A DNA stretch of 64,000 nt from Leucobacter soli (GTDB lineage: Bacteria; Actinomycetota; Actinomycetes; Actinomycetales; Microbacteriaceae): contig NZ_CAJVAP010000002.1 in the NCBI RefSeq assembly GCF_910593785.1, positions 80,658 through 144,657 of the forward strand, given 5' to 3'. The notes under the pieces are model-generated. The model was given only the letters and a program-made list of their open reading frames with translations, was not told the origin of the DNA and made no database searches. The position numbers were made by a program, and so were the translations under genes. Shown here piece after piece: positions 15,737 to 24,166 of this stretch (positions within the stretch are counted from its first letter, which is position 1; every line of letters begins with the position of its first letter).

Positions 15737-17119
15737 TCAGTACGGCGGGGGGCCCGCCCTGGGCTCGGGCGGCGTCACCGGCTTGAACCGTACCCGGCTG
15801 CTCGGTGCCTCGGTGTAGCGCCTGCCGCTCGGGCTGCGCCACTCGTACACGCCACCCGGCCTCTGCGTCGCGTGCCAGCCGGAACCACCCGCGAACTCGA
15901 AGTGCTTGAGGGTGTGGTGCTTGCGGCAGAGGTGCCCGAGGTTCTTGTCCGCAGTGGGCCCGCCTCGGGCGGCCGGAATCGTGTGGTCGATGTCGCACTG
16001 GTCGAGACGTCTGGTGCAGCCGGGGAAGCGGCAGTGCTGGTCGCGCGCTCTGAGCAGGCGCCGCAGCTCTTCGCTCGGGCGGTAGCGATCGACGGCGAGC
16101 ACTGCACCGCTGACCGGATGCGTGAGCACTCGTTCCCAGGCGGCGGACCCTCCTGCGAGGCGGCGCGCGGTCGCAGTGTCGATCGGTCCGTACCCGGCCA
16201 GTTCTGCCGAGCCGGAGTGGGATGCGGTCTCGGCGCTCTCGGGCAGGCCTGCCAGCCTCAGTACCGGGACGGTGACCTGTACGCGGCCGGTGATCGGTGC
16301 GACTGAGTCGCCGCCCGCCGGGCGATGGGGCGCGCGGGGGTCGACTGAGAGCAGGAGCTCCGTGAAGAGGTCGGCCTGAGCCTGTGCAGGGGTCCCGGTG
16401 CGTTCGCGGACTTCGGGTCTTCCGGACTCGCCGTTCTCTCGATCCTTCACCCCGTCGTCGCCATGGTCGTCGGTCGCTCTCGCCGCGTGCGCGATCCGTG
16501 CGAGGCGATCCTTGATCGCGTACGCCTCGACCGCCCCGATCGTCGCGATGAGCTTCGCCATCCCGTCGTCGAGATCGATCACGCGCACGCAGCGGCCCTC
16601 GTGCGCCTCGCGGTGGCGCTCGTCGATGTCGCGGTCCGCGTAGTGCTCGGCGAGGCGTCTCGCGTGAGCCCGGAGCTGGTGCGCGGTCATCGCGCGGGCG
16701 AGCGACAGCGCTTCGGCCTCGTAGGCGGCACGTGCGGCCGGGGCCGGAATGATACTACCGGCGTCGACGATGACGTGCGTGTGCCGCAACGACACCGTCC
16801 CCTCGCTCAGTGCTGCCGCGGTAGTCGGATAGCCGGACAGAAGCGCGTCGGCGTGCGCCATCGCGGAAGCGGTGGCCGTATGCCCGGAGCGGGTCGCCAC
16901 GGCGACCTCGGCTTCGACCGCCCGGTGGACGAGTTCGCCGTGGTCGAGATGCCCTTCGTCGTGCGCGATACGCGTCGCGAGGTGCGAGAGCGAGGCGAGC
17001 GCGACCGCCTTCAGATGCTCGAGCTGATGCCCCAGCGCGTCCAGACTCTCAATCACGGCGATACCGGCGGCAAGCGCCTCGCGCTGCTGCTCGGTGACGT
17101 CGTGGGGGAGCGTTCTCAT
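15737..17119 (-). CDS. DUF222 / HNH endonuclease-like protein (13E12 repeat family)
   Basis: A 460-residue protein with the common actinobacterial architecture: an N-terminal helical DUF222 domain (about 10-290) and a C-terminal HNH nuclease domain. The nuclease part carries FPGCTRRLDQCDIDHTIPA, then NLGHLCRKHHTLKH, with the Cys pair and His/Asn residues expected of a functional HNH site. These genes are abundant in Microbacteriaceae and mycobacteria, often in multiple copies, and their role is unknown. It is monocistronic, convergent with the small membrane genes on its left and divergent from the DUF4260 gene on its right. There is no obvious ribosome site before the ATG at 17119. Confidence 0.88.
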   Translation of the reverse strand: MRTLPHDVTEQQREALAAGIAVIESLDALGHQLEHLKAVALASLSHLATRIAHDEGHLDHGELVHRAVEAEVAVATRSGHTATASAMAHADALLSGYPTTAAALSEGTVSLRHTHVIVDAGSIIPAPAARAAYEAEALSLARAMTAHQLRAHARRLAEHYADRDIDERHREAHEGRCVRVIDLDDGMAKLIATIGAVEAYAIKDRLARIAHAARATDDHGDDGVKDRENGESGRPEVRERTGTPAQAQADLFTELLLSVDPRAPHRPAGGDSVAPITGRVQVTVPVLRLAGLPESAETASHSGSAELAGYGPIDTATARRLAGGSAAWERVLTHPVSGAVLAVDRYRPSEELRRLLRARDQHCRFPGCTRRLDQCDIDHTIPAARGGPTADKNLGHLCRKHHTLKHFEFAGGSGWHATQRPGGVYEWRSPSGRRYTEAPSSRVRFKPVTPPEPRAGPPPY

Positions 17120-17291
17120 GGCACTATCTCAACAGCAGCCACCGACATTCCCGACCGGTTTCGGGGGACTCTCGATTCAAACTTTCGCCGACTTCTTTGG
17201 TCTGCACCCTACAAAGAGGAGGCGGTGAAGTTCGTGTAACGCGGTGACTGAGGACCACAGGCCGCAGCGCCCCGCTCGACTCCGATCTCAA

Positions 17292-17310
17292 AGGCTAATA
17301 GTATTAGCCT
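17292..17310. promoter_or_regulatory. Perfect 9-1-9 palindrome, probable TetR operator overlapping -10 and start codon
   Basis: AGGCTAATA, one G, then TATTAGCCT: a perfect inverted repeat ending one base before the ATG at 17312. The hexamer TAGTAT at 17299-17304 inside it would serve as the -10 of a leaderless mRNA. A bound repressor would therefore cover both promoter and start codon. The TetR-family gene in the same two-gene operon is the natural ligand, giving autorepression. Confidence 0.7.
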
Positions 17311-17311
17311 C

Positions 17312-17731
17312 ATGAATCCCATCCGTTCCATCTGGCTGCTCGCCGCAGGGCTCATGATCGCCGCGATCGTCTGGGCCTGCATTGTGCTCGGCTGGCCCGC
17401 GACGATCGTGGCCGTCGTGTTCGCCTGCCTCCCCGATATCGCGCTCATCGGCGCCTTCGCCGAGCACGGCCGCCTCAAGCCGCGCCGGGTCGGCTTCTAC
17501 AACCTGCTGCACGCGCCGATGCTCGGCGCGATGCTGGTCGCGGCCGGTCTTGCGATTCTCGCGCTGCCCCCGCACACGTGGATCGCGGCACTCGCCGGCC
17601 TGGCCTGGCTCGCCCACATCGCGGTCGACCGGGCCTGCGGCTTCGGGCTCCGGGCGGCCGACGGGAGCATCGTGCCGGTCGGTGTGCGCCGCGATGCCGG
17701 GAGCCGCGAGCGGAAGCCGCGCGTGAAGTGA
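17312..17731 (+). CDS. DUF4260 family membrane protein
   Basis: A 139-residue protein with about four membrane helices. The segments VFACLPDIALIGAFAEHGRLKPRRVGFYNLLHAP and HIAVDRACGFGLR, of which only the pattern is noted here, match the DUF4260 family as I know it. Conserved Asp, Tyr, Asn and His residues sit at helix ends. The function is unknown. The ATG at 17312 has no ribosome site: it directly follows the 19-bp palindrome, so translation is probably leaderless. Its stop overlaps the downstream TetR gene by 4 bp, so effector and regulator are coupled. In such pairs the membrane protein is often induced by the compound the regulator senses, but that is inference. Confidence 0.8.
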   Translation: MNPIRSIWLLAAGLMIAAIVWACIVLGWPATIVAVVFACLPDIALIGAFAEHGRLKPRRVGFYNLLHAPMLGAMLVAAGLAILALPPHTWIAALAGLAWLAHIAVDRACGFGLRAADGSIVPVGVRRDAGSRERKPRVK

Positions 17732-18309
17732 GCGCGCGCCGGGAGAGCCTGCTCGATCTCGCCGAGCTGATCCTCGAGAGAGACGGACTCGAGGGATTCG
17801 GCGTGAACGCGCTCGCGCGTGCCGCGGGAGTCAAACCGCCGAGTCTCTACAAGCATTTCGCGGGCGCCGTCGAGATCGAGCACGCGCTGGTCGCGCGCTG
17901 GTTCAGGCGGCTTGCCGCGGAGCTCGCCGCGGTCGAGATCCAGACCAGTGCCACGGTCGAGATCCAAGCGGGTGCCGCGGCCGAAGCGCAGCCAGGTACG
18001 GAGGATCGCCTGACCGCCTTCGCGGGAGCCTATCGGGGCCTGGCGCTCCGCGCGCCCCAGCTCTACCGGCTCGCGAACGATCGCACGCTCGACCGGGAGC
18101 TGCTGGAGCGGTTGGATCACGGCTGCGAGGCGGCGGCGATGGGGGCGCTTCTGCGCTTCTTCGACGAGGATCTCACCCGCCACGACCGTGCGCGGCTGGC
18201 CTGGGCCGCCGCGCACGGTCTGGTCTCGCTGGAGATCGTCGGGCGCTTCCCAGAGGGCGCCGATCTCGCATCGGCGTGGGGATCGCTCGCACGCTTGCTC
18301 GCCGCCTGA
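17728..18309 (+). CDS. TetR/AcrR family transcriptional regulator
   Basis: A 193-residue repressor. The N-terminal helix-turn-helix reads FGVNALARAAGVKPPSLYKHF (about 23-43), the classical TetR pattern. The C-terminal part has the WHG-type ligand/dimer domain signature near the end (AWAAAHGLVSLEIVGRFP). An Ala/Glu-rich low-complexity patch lies at about 70-90. I start it at GTG 17728, which overlaps the DUF4260 stop by 4 bp and places the HTH at the usual distance from the N-terminus. An upstream ATG at 17578 would add about 50 residues of out-of-character sequence. The palindrome at 17292-17310 is its likely operator. Confidence 0.88.
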   Translation: MSARRESLLDLAELILERDGLEGFGVNALARAAGVKPPSLYKHFAGAVEIEHALVARWFRRLAAELAAVEIQTSATVEIQAGAAAEAQPGTEDRLTAFAGAYRGLALRAPQLYRLANDRTLDRELLERLDHGCEAAAMGALLRFFDEDLTRHDRARLAWAAAHGLVSLEIVGRFPEGADLASAWGSLARLLAA

Positions 18310-18467
18310 CACGCTTCGCGAGCGCGGCATTCGCAGGCCTTCCGGCCGAAGGGGGCGAAAACTGACGGCCTGGAGCCGAGCCATCGGGTAGCGTTTATCC
18401 AGTGCGCGCCTGAAACGGCGCGCAACGAGACGGATTCCGACCACCGGGCGACAGGAAGGAGGGAGCG

Positions 18468-21400
18468 TTGCACCTCAAGAGCCTCACGCTCAAGGGATTC
18501 AAATCCTTCGCGCAGCCGACCGCCTTCCAGTTCGAGCCGGGCGTCACCGCGATCGTCGGCCCCAACGGCTCGGGCAAGTCGAACGTGGTGGACGCGTTGG
18601 CCTGGGTGATGGGCGAACAGGGCGCCAAGACCCTGCGCGGCGGCAAGATGGAGGATGTCATCTTCGCCGGCACGAGCACGCGGGGCCCGCTCGGACGGGC
18701 CGAGGTCAAGCTCACCATCGACAACAGCGACGGCGCGCTGCCGATCGAGTACACCGAGGTGACGATCAGCCGCACGCTGTTCCGCAACGGTGCCAGCGAG
18801 TACGCGATCAACGGCGAGGGATGCCGCCTGCTCGACGTGCAGGAGCTGCTGAGCGATTCCGGCCTCGGCCGCGAGATGCACGTGATCGTCGGTCAGGGGC
18901 AGCTCGACGCGGTGCTGCGGGCGACACCCGAGGATCGGCGCGGCTTCATCGAGGAGGCCGCCGGCATCCTGAAGCATCGCCGGCGCAAGGAGCGCACGCT
19001 GCGCAAGCTCGAAGCGATGGAGACGAACCTCACCCGGCTGAACGATCTCGCCGGCGAAATCCGGCGCCAGCTCAAGCCGCTGGGGCGCCAGGCCGAGGTG
19101 GCGCGGCAGGCGCAGCACATCGCCGCCGAGGTGCGCGACGCGAAGGCCCGCCTGCTCGCGGATGATGTCGCCCGTCTGCGCGCCGAGCTCGACGAGCTCG
19201 CCAAGGACGAGGCCGAGCGCCACAGCGAGCGGATCGTGCTGCAGGAGCAGGTCGAGCAGAAGCAGCTCAGAATCGCGCGCCTCGAGCAGGATCAGCAGAG
19301 CGAGGAGCTCGATGCCGCCCGTCGGGTCACGATCGGCCTCGAATCCTCCCAGTCGCGGCTACGGGGGTTGCTCGCGCAGACCCAGCAGCGGCTCACCTTC
19401 CTCGCCACCCAGGCGGAAGCGCCGGATCAGCTCACTCGGCTCAGTCGCTCGAGCGTGGACGAGGCGGGCAGGGAAGCCGCTGCGCTCGCCGACCTGATCC
19501 CCGGTGCGGATCGAGCCTGGCAGGAGGCCGGCGACGCGACCCGTCGCGCGCAGCGTTCGCTCGACGCCATCGACGAGCACCTGGCTGCGCAGAGCGCCCT
19601 CGTCTCCAAGCACGATCTCGAGCTTTCGAAGCTGCGCGGCCAGGCCGAGGCCGCCGAGCAGAAGCGGGCCGCGGTGGCGCAGGAGGTGGCCAGGCGCGAG
19701 CACGCGGTGCAGCAGGCCGAGGAACGCGCGGCCGAGGCCCGCGCCGAGCTCGAGGCGTTCGAGGCGACCCTCGACACGGGCGAGGCGCCCGAGCACGGGC
19801 TCGACGACGCCTATCGCGCCGCGCAGGACGCGCAGACCGAGGCCGAGCAGTCGCGCGACGAACTGCGGGACCGGTTGCACACCATGGAGCAGGAGCACGC
19901 CGGCCTCGAGGCACGGGTCAGCGCGCTCGCCCGCTCGCTCGACCAGCGCGACGCCTCCGCCGCGCTGCTGGCCGAGGAGCCGAGCGGTATCGTCGGCCGA
20001 GTCGCCGACCACGTGCGCGTGCACGAGGGATACGAGGCCGCCGTGGGCGCGGCTCTCGGGGTCTACGCCGATGCGCTGCTCGCCGAGTCCCGGCACGACG
20101 CTGGAGAGGTCGTGCGAGCGGCCCGGGAGCGCGACCTCGGTCGACTGCGCGCTGTGATCGCACGCGGGGGAGCCTCGGAGACACCGGATGCGCCGCGGAT
20201 CGACCGGCTCACGCGCGCCGGCGACGTGCTGCTCGAGGCGCCGGAGGGCGTGCGCGGCCTCCTCTCCCGCAGCTATCTCGCGGACGATCTCGCCGCGGCC
20301 ATCGAGGGCGCAGCGGCACTGCGCGAGAAGTGGCCGGCCGAGAGCTTCACGATCGTGACCACCGCCGGCGACGTGCTGACGCAGCACACGCTCACGGGCG
20401 GGTCCGGCCAGGCGCCCTCGCGCATCGAGCTGATCGCCGATCGCGAGCAGGCCGAGCTGCGTCGCGAGGCGCTCGCCGCAGAGATAGAGACGGCCGTCGT
20501 CGAGCTCGCGGAGCTGCGCGAGGGCGCGGCGCGCGCGAAGCTGGGCGCCGAGCGCGCCTTCGCCGAGCTGCGGGCCGCCGACGCCAGGATCGCCGAGGTC
20601 GCCGAGCGGCGCAACCGTCTCACCGTGCGTGCGGAGGCGGGGCAGGCGGAGGCCGAGCGCGCACGTCAGGCGCTCGCGGAGGTCTCCGATAGCGAGGCGG
20701 AGGCGGCGGCCGCCGCGGACCGCGCGGCCCAGGTCTTCGCAGAGGCGGAGGCCAGGCCGCGGCCGATTCTCGATGCGAGCCAGCGCGACGGGCTCTTCTC
20801 CGAGGTCGAGCGCGCCCGCGCCGAGGAGGTGGAGCAGCGGCTCGAGCTGGAGACCGCGCGCGAGCGCGCTCGCGCCGCCCAGGAGCGGCACCGCATGCTC
20901 GCGAGCCAGTTCGATGCCGAGCGCCAGGCCGCCGAGGAGGCCGCGCGTCGCGCCGTGCTCCGGGCGCGGCAGGTGGAGCGCTCCGAGCGTGTCGCGGGCC
21001 TGCTGCCCGACATCCTGGCCGCCTGCGACCGCTCGCTCGCAGAGGCCAGGCTCGCGCAGCAGACCGCCGAGCAGGAGCGGGCCAGGCACAGCCAGGAGCT
21101 GACGCTGCTGCGCGCGGAGGAGTCCGAACTGCGGGGACGGCTGCAGGCGCTCACCGAACGCGTGCACGGTGCGGAGCTCAAGAGCTACGAGCGCAAGCTG
21201 CAACTGTCGGCGCTGCTCGAGCGGGCCGGCAACGAGCTCGGCCTCGTCGAGGACGTGCTGATCGCCGAGTACGGGCCGGATCAGGGAGTGCCGGTGACGG
21301 CGCCGGAGGACGATCCCGCGCCGAGCGGCGGCCTGACGCTCGTCGCCGAACTGCCCGAGGATCTCGAAGCGCAATTCGCGGCCGAATTGGGGCTGGAGCC

Positions 21401-22187
21401 TTCCCAGCGATCATCGGAGCCGCAGGGGCTCGCAGCATCTACCGGGTCGGATGCGGATCCCGCGACTGACGCGCAGGATGACGGCAACGCGCAGGATGCC
21501 GGGGATGTCGAGACCGTTCCCTTCGTCCGTTCCGAGCAGGAGCGCCGTCTCGCCAGGGCCGAGCGCCGCCTCACGGAGCTCGGCCGGATCAATCCGCTCG
21601 CCCTGGAGGAGTTCGCGGCGCTCGAGCAGCGCCACGCGTTCCTGGTCGAGCAGCTGAACGATCTCACGAAGACCCGAGCCGACCTGCTCACCATCATCGC
21701 GGAGCTCGACGGGAAGATGGAGGGGATCTTCGCGGAGGCGTTCGAGGACACCCGGGCGGCGTTCGCCGAGATCTTCCCGGTGCTGTTCCCGGGGGGCTCC
21801 GGCGAGATCGCGCTGAGCGATCCCGACGACCTGCTGAGCACCGGTATCGAGATGACCGTGCGGCCGGCCGGCAAGAAGGTCGAACGGCTGTCGCTGCTGA
21901 GCGGAGGCGAGCGCTCCCTCGCCGCCGTCGCCTGGCTGGTCGCGATCTTCCGGGCGCGGCCGAGTCCGTTCTACATCATGGACGAGGTCGAGGCCGCACT
22001 CGACGACGCCAACCTCGGTCGCCTGCTCCAGGTCTTCGAAGCGCTGCGGGAGAGCTCCCAGCTCATCGTCATCACGCACCAGAAGCGCACGATGGAGATC
22101 GCGGATGCGCTCTACGGCGTCTCGATGAGGCAGGACGGGATCTCCGCCGTCGTCGGCCAGAGGATCGGCGCGCACGCCGGAGCCTAG
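18468..22187 (+). CDS. smc: Chromosome segregation protein SMC
   Basis: Condensin ATPase that organises and segregates the chromosome. The 1239-residue protein has Walker A GPNGSGKS (31-38), the first long coiled coil, a hinge around 500-650, and the returning coil. The C-terminal head has LSGGERSLAAVAWL (signature, about 1142) and Walker B FYIMDEVEAALDD. The start is TTG at 18468, backed by AAGGAGG; the following HLKSLTLKGFKSF is the invariant SMC N-terminus, so TTG is secure. Residues about 943-1020 hold a low-complexity Asp/Gln/Ala-rich insert just before the distal coil. rnc and mutM are not upstream; a TetR operon occupies that place. A TAGCGT hexamer at about 18390 is a possible -10. 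Confidence 0.95.
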   Translation: MHLKSLTLKGFKSFAQPTAFQFEPGVTAIVGPNGSGKSNVVDALAWVMGEQGAKTLRGGKMEDVIFAGTSTRGPLGRAEVKLTIDNSDGALPIEYTEVTISRTLFRNGASEYAINGEGCRLLDVQELLSDSGLGREMHVIVGQGQLDAVLRATPEDRRGFIEEAAGILKHRRRKERTLRKLEAMETNLTRLNDLAGEIRRQLKPLGRQAEVARQAQHIAAEVRDAKARLLADDVARLRAELDELAKDEAERHSERIVLQEQVEQKQLRIARLEQDQQSEELDAARRVTIGLESSQSRLRGLLAQTQQRLTFLATQAEAPDQLTRLSRSSVDEAGREAAALADLIPGADRAWQEAGDATRRAQRSLDAIDEHLAAQSALVSKHDLELSKLRGQAEAAEQKRAAVAQEVARREHAVQQAEERAAEARAELEAFEATLDTGEAPEHGLDDAYRAAQDAQTEAEQSRDELRDRLHTMEQEHAGLEARVSALARSLDQRDASAALLAEEPSGIVGRVADHVRVHEGYEAAVGAALGVYADALLAESRHDAGEVVRAARERDLGRLRAVIARGGASETPDAPRIDRLTRAGDVLLEAPEGVRGLLSRSYLADDLAAAIEGAAALREKWPAESFTIVTTAGDVLTQHTLTGGSGQAPSRIELIADREQAELRREALAAEIETAVVELAELREGAARAKLGAERAFAELRAADARIAEVAERRNRLTVRAEAGQAEAERARQALAEVSDSEAEAAAAADRAAQVFAEAEARPRPILDASQRDGLFSEVERARAEEVEQRLELETARERARAAQERHRMLASQFDAERQAAEEAARRAVLRARQVERSERVAGLLPDILAACDRSLAEARLAQQTAEQERARHSQELTLLRAEESELRGRLQALTERVHGAELKSYERKLQLSALLERAGNELGLVEDVLIAEYGPDQGVPVTAPEDDPAPSGGLTLVAELPEDLEAQFAAELGLEPSQRSSEPQGLAASTGSDADPATDAQDDGNAQDAGDVETVPFVRSEQERRLARAERRLTELGRINPLALEEFAALEQRHAFLVEQLNDLTKTRADLLTIIAELDGKMEGIFAEAFEDTRAAFAEIFPVLFPGGSGEIALSDPDDLLSTGIEMTVRPAGKKVERLSLLSGGERSLAAVAWLVAIFRARPSPFYIMDEVEAALDDANLGRLLQVFEALRESSQLIVITHQKRTMEIADALYGVSMRQDGISAVVGQRIGAHAGA

Positions 22188-22220
22188 AACCGCGGGATCC
22201 CGGCAGACGGGCGCGCGGCA

Positions 22221-22236
22221 TCATCCGAAAGGATGA
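22221..22236 (+). terminator. Short GAAA-loop hairpin after smc
   Basis: TCATCC, GAAA, GGATGA form a 6-bp stem with a stable tetraloop 34 bp after the smc stop. There is no T-run behind it, so it is only a possible terminator. Confidence 0.35.
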
Positions 22237-22277
22237 CCCCGGACGGCACTTGCGGCGGATGTCCGGAGACCCGAGCG

Positions 22278-22292
22278 GAACATAGCGTGTTC
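22278..22292. promoter_or_regulatory. Inverted repeat GAACA-N5-TGTTC before the ABC exporter/two-component operon
   Basis: A perfect 5-5-5 inverted repeat 34 bp before the ABC gene ATG. Its size suits a LuxR/NarL-type response regulator dimer, and the operon encodes one, so it is a candidate autoregulatory site. The pairing of site and regulator is inferred from position only. Confidence 0.4.
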
Positions 22293-22326
22293 TCAGCGGC
22301 CAGATCGGCCGACGGAAGGGAACACG

Positions 22327-23259
22327 ATGATCGAGGCGGTCAATCTCACGAAGCGCTACGGCACGAAGCTCGCGGTCGACGACGTCAGCTTCTCGTTGCA
22401 GCCCGGGCAGGTCACCGGCTTCCTCGGACCGAACGGGGCCGGCAAGTCGACGACCATGCGCATGCTGATGGGCCTCGACCGCCCGACGCACGGCAGCATC
22501 ACCGTGCTGGGCAAGCCCTACGCCGAGCATCGCAACCCCCTGTGCGTCGCCGGTGCGCTGCTCGACGCGAAGGGCGTGCATCCGGGCCGCACGGCGCGCA
22601 GCCACCTGCGCGCGCTCGCGGCGACGCACGGCCTCCCCGACGCGCGGGTGGACCGGGTGCTGGAGCTCACCGGCATCGATTCGGTGGCGCACAAGCGGGT
22701 CGGCGGATTCTCGCTCGGCATGGGGCAGCGGCTGGGCATCGCGGCCGCCCTGCTCGGAGATCCCGACGTGCTGGTTCTCGACGAGCCGGTGAACGGGCTC
22801 GACCCCGACGGCGTGCTCTGGGTGCGCGAGTTCGTGCGCGAGTTCGCCGCCACGGGGCGGACGGTCCTGCTCTCGAGCCACCTGATGAGCGAGATGGCGC
22901 AGACCGCCGATCACGTGCTCGTGCTCGGCCGAGGCCGGATCATCGCCGACGCACCGATCGCAGAACTCATCGGCGCGGGCGGCCGCCGCACCGTGCGGGT
23001 GACCTCGCCGGACGCGATCCGGCTGGGGGAGCTGCTCCGCGCCGAGGGCGCCCGCAGCACCCAGCAGAGCGGCGGCAACGAGCTCGAGCTGCACGGAATC
23101 GCGGCCGAGCGCGTCGGTGAGATCGCCGCGGGCCACGGCATCGTGCTGCACGCACTGAGCACCGATGCGGCCTCCCTGGAGGAGGCCTACCTCTCGCTGA
23201 CCAGGGGAGAGCTCGAGTACACGTCCGACCCGGCCGCCGCGCAGCCGGTCGCGGCCTGA
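22327..23259 (+). CDS. ABC transporter ATP-binding protein (exporter type)
   Basis: ATPase subunit of a two-gene ABC system of the kind used for drug, peptide or lantibiotic immunity export. The 310-residue protein has Walker A GPNGAGKS (34-41), signature FSLGMGQRLGIAAAL, Walker B VLVLDEPVNGLDPDG and the switch His in LLSSHLMSEMA. The C-terminal 90 residues form the extra domain usual in this subfamily. The ATG at 22327 follows GGAAGGG. The partner permease starts 46 bp after its stop, and a sensor kinase and response regulator follow, so regulation in response to a cell-envelope signal is likely. Confidence 0.9.
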   Translation: MIEAVNLTKRYGTKLAVDDVSFSLQPGQVTGFLGPNGAGKSTTMRMLMGLDRPTHGSITVLGKPYAEHRNPLCVAGALLDAKGVHPGRTARSHLRALAATHGLPDARVDRVLELTGIDSVAHKRVGGFSLGMGQRLGIAAALLGDPDVLVLDEPVNGLDPDGVLWVREFVREFAATGRTVLLSSHLMSEMAQTADHVLVLGRGRIIADAPIAELIGAGGRRTVRVTSPDAIRLGELLRAEGARSTQQSGGNELELHGIAAERVGEIAAGHGIVLHALSTDAASLEEAYLSLTRGELEYTSDPAAAQPVAA

Positions 23260-23305
23260 AGCGCTGCGACCCGATGCGAAGATCCGAGGAACAGAGGAAA
23301 ACGAC

Positions 23306-24166
23306 ATGACCACCGCACTCATCGAACCCGCCACCGCCCGCGAGCCCGTCGCCCGTGAACACGACGTCAGCGGCCGCCTGTCCTTCGACGGGGTCCTCCG
23401 CGGGGAGTGGATCAAGCTGCTCTCCCTGCGCTCGATCCGCTGGTCGATCATCATCACCATCGTGCTGAGCTGGGGCGGCGCCGCGCTCATGGCTTCGGCG
23501 ATGGCCGGGACCGAGTTCGCCACGCTTGAGGCGATGCCGGAGCTGCTGGTGCAGTCGGCCACGCTCAGCAGCATGTTCACCGTGCTCGTCATGGGGATCC
23601 TCGGCGTGCTCGCCGTCACGAGCGAGTACGCGAGCGGACTGATCCTCTCGAGCCTTGCCGCGGTACCGAGCAGGACGCCGCTGCTCGGCGCGAAGGCGCT
23701 CGTCGTGGCGGCGCTCGGCCTGGCGGTCGGAGGGCTCAGCACCTTCGGCGGCGGGCTCATCTCCGCGACGATCCTGGGGTCGGGAGCGTTCGAGGCGCTG
23801 GTCGAGCCGACGGTCCTGATCTCGCTGCTGGGCGCGACGCTCTTCCTGACCCTCTCGGCGCTCCTCTCGCTCGGCCTCGGTGCGCTGCTGCGCTCCAGCG
23901 CGGGTGCGATCGCGGTCATGGTGACGCTCCTGTTCATCTCGACGATCGTGTTCCAGATCCTCACGATGACCGGCTGGGAATGGGTGCCGACGTTCGCGCA
24001 GTGGATGCCGGCCGACCTCGGGCATGCGCTCTCGACCTGGGCCGTCACCGACCCGGAGTACCGCGGCGACGTGTCATACTGGGCCGCACTGGGCGGCCTC
24101 GCCGCCTGGGCCGTCGCGGCCCTCGTCCCCGCCGGCATCCTCCTCAAGACGAGAGACGCTGCGTGA
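23306..24166 (+). CDS. ABC transporter permease
   Basis: A 286-residue membrane subunit with about six helices, partner of the preceding ATPase. It has a cytoplasmic N-terminus (to about residue 45) followed by hydrophobic segments of the ABC-2 type. A characteristic SEYASGLILSSLAAVPSR loop after helix two is the ATPase-coupling region seen in many actinobacterial export permeases. The ATG at 23306 has GAGGAA/AGAGG upstream. Its stop overlaps the GTG of the histidine kinase by 4 bp, tying the transporter to its regulators. Confidence 0.85.
   Translation: MTTALIEPATAREPVAREHDVSGRLSFDGVLRGEWIKLLSLRSIRWSIIITIVLSWGGAALMASAMAGTEFATLEAMPELLVQSATLSSMFTVLVMGILGVLAVTSEYASGLILSSLAAVPSRTPLLGAKALVVAALGLAVGGLSTFGGGLISATILGSGAFEALVEPTVLISLLGATLFLTLSALLSLGLGALLRSSAGAIAVMVTLLFISTIVFQILTMTGWEWVPTFAQWMPADLGHALSTWAVTDPEYRGDVSYWAALGGLAAWAVAALVPAGILLKTRDAA

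Noticed and set aside
18390..18467. Hairpin GCGCG/CGCGC before smc as an attenuator
   Set aside because: The arms are simple GC words, with no T-run and no conserved pattern; not enough to claim regulation.
19359..21374. 671-residue minus-strand open frame opposite smc
   Set aside because: Leu/Arg/Gly-rich shadow of coiled-coil coding sequence; no start signal or domain.
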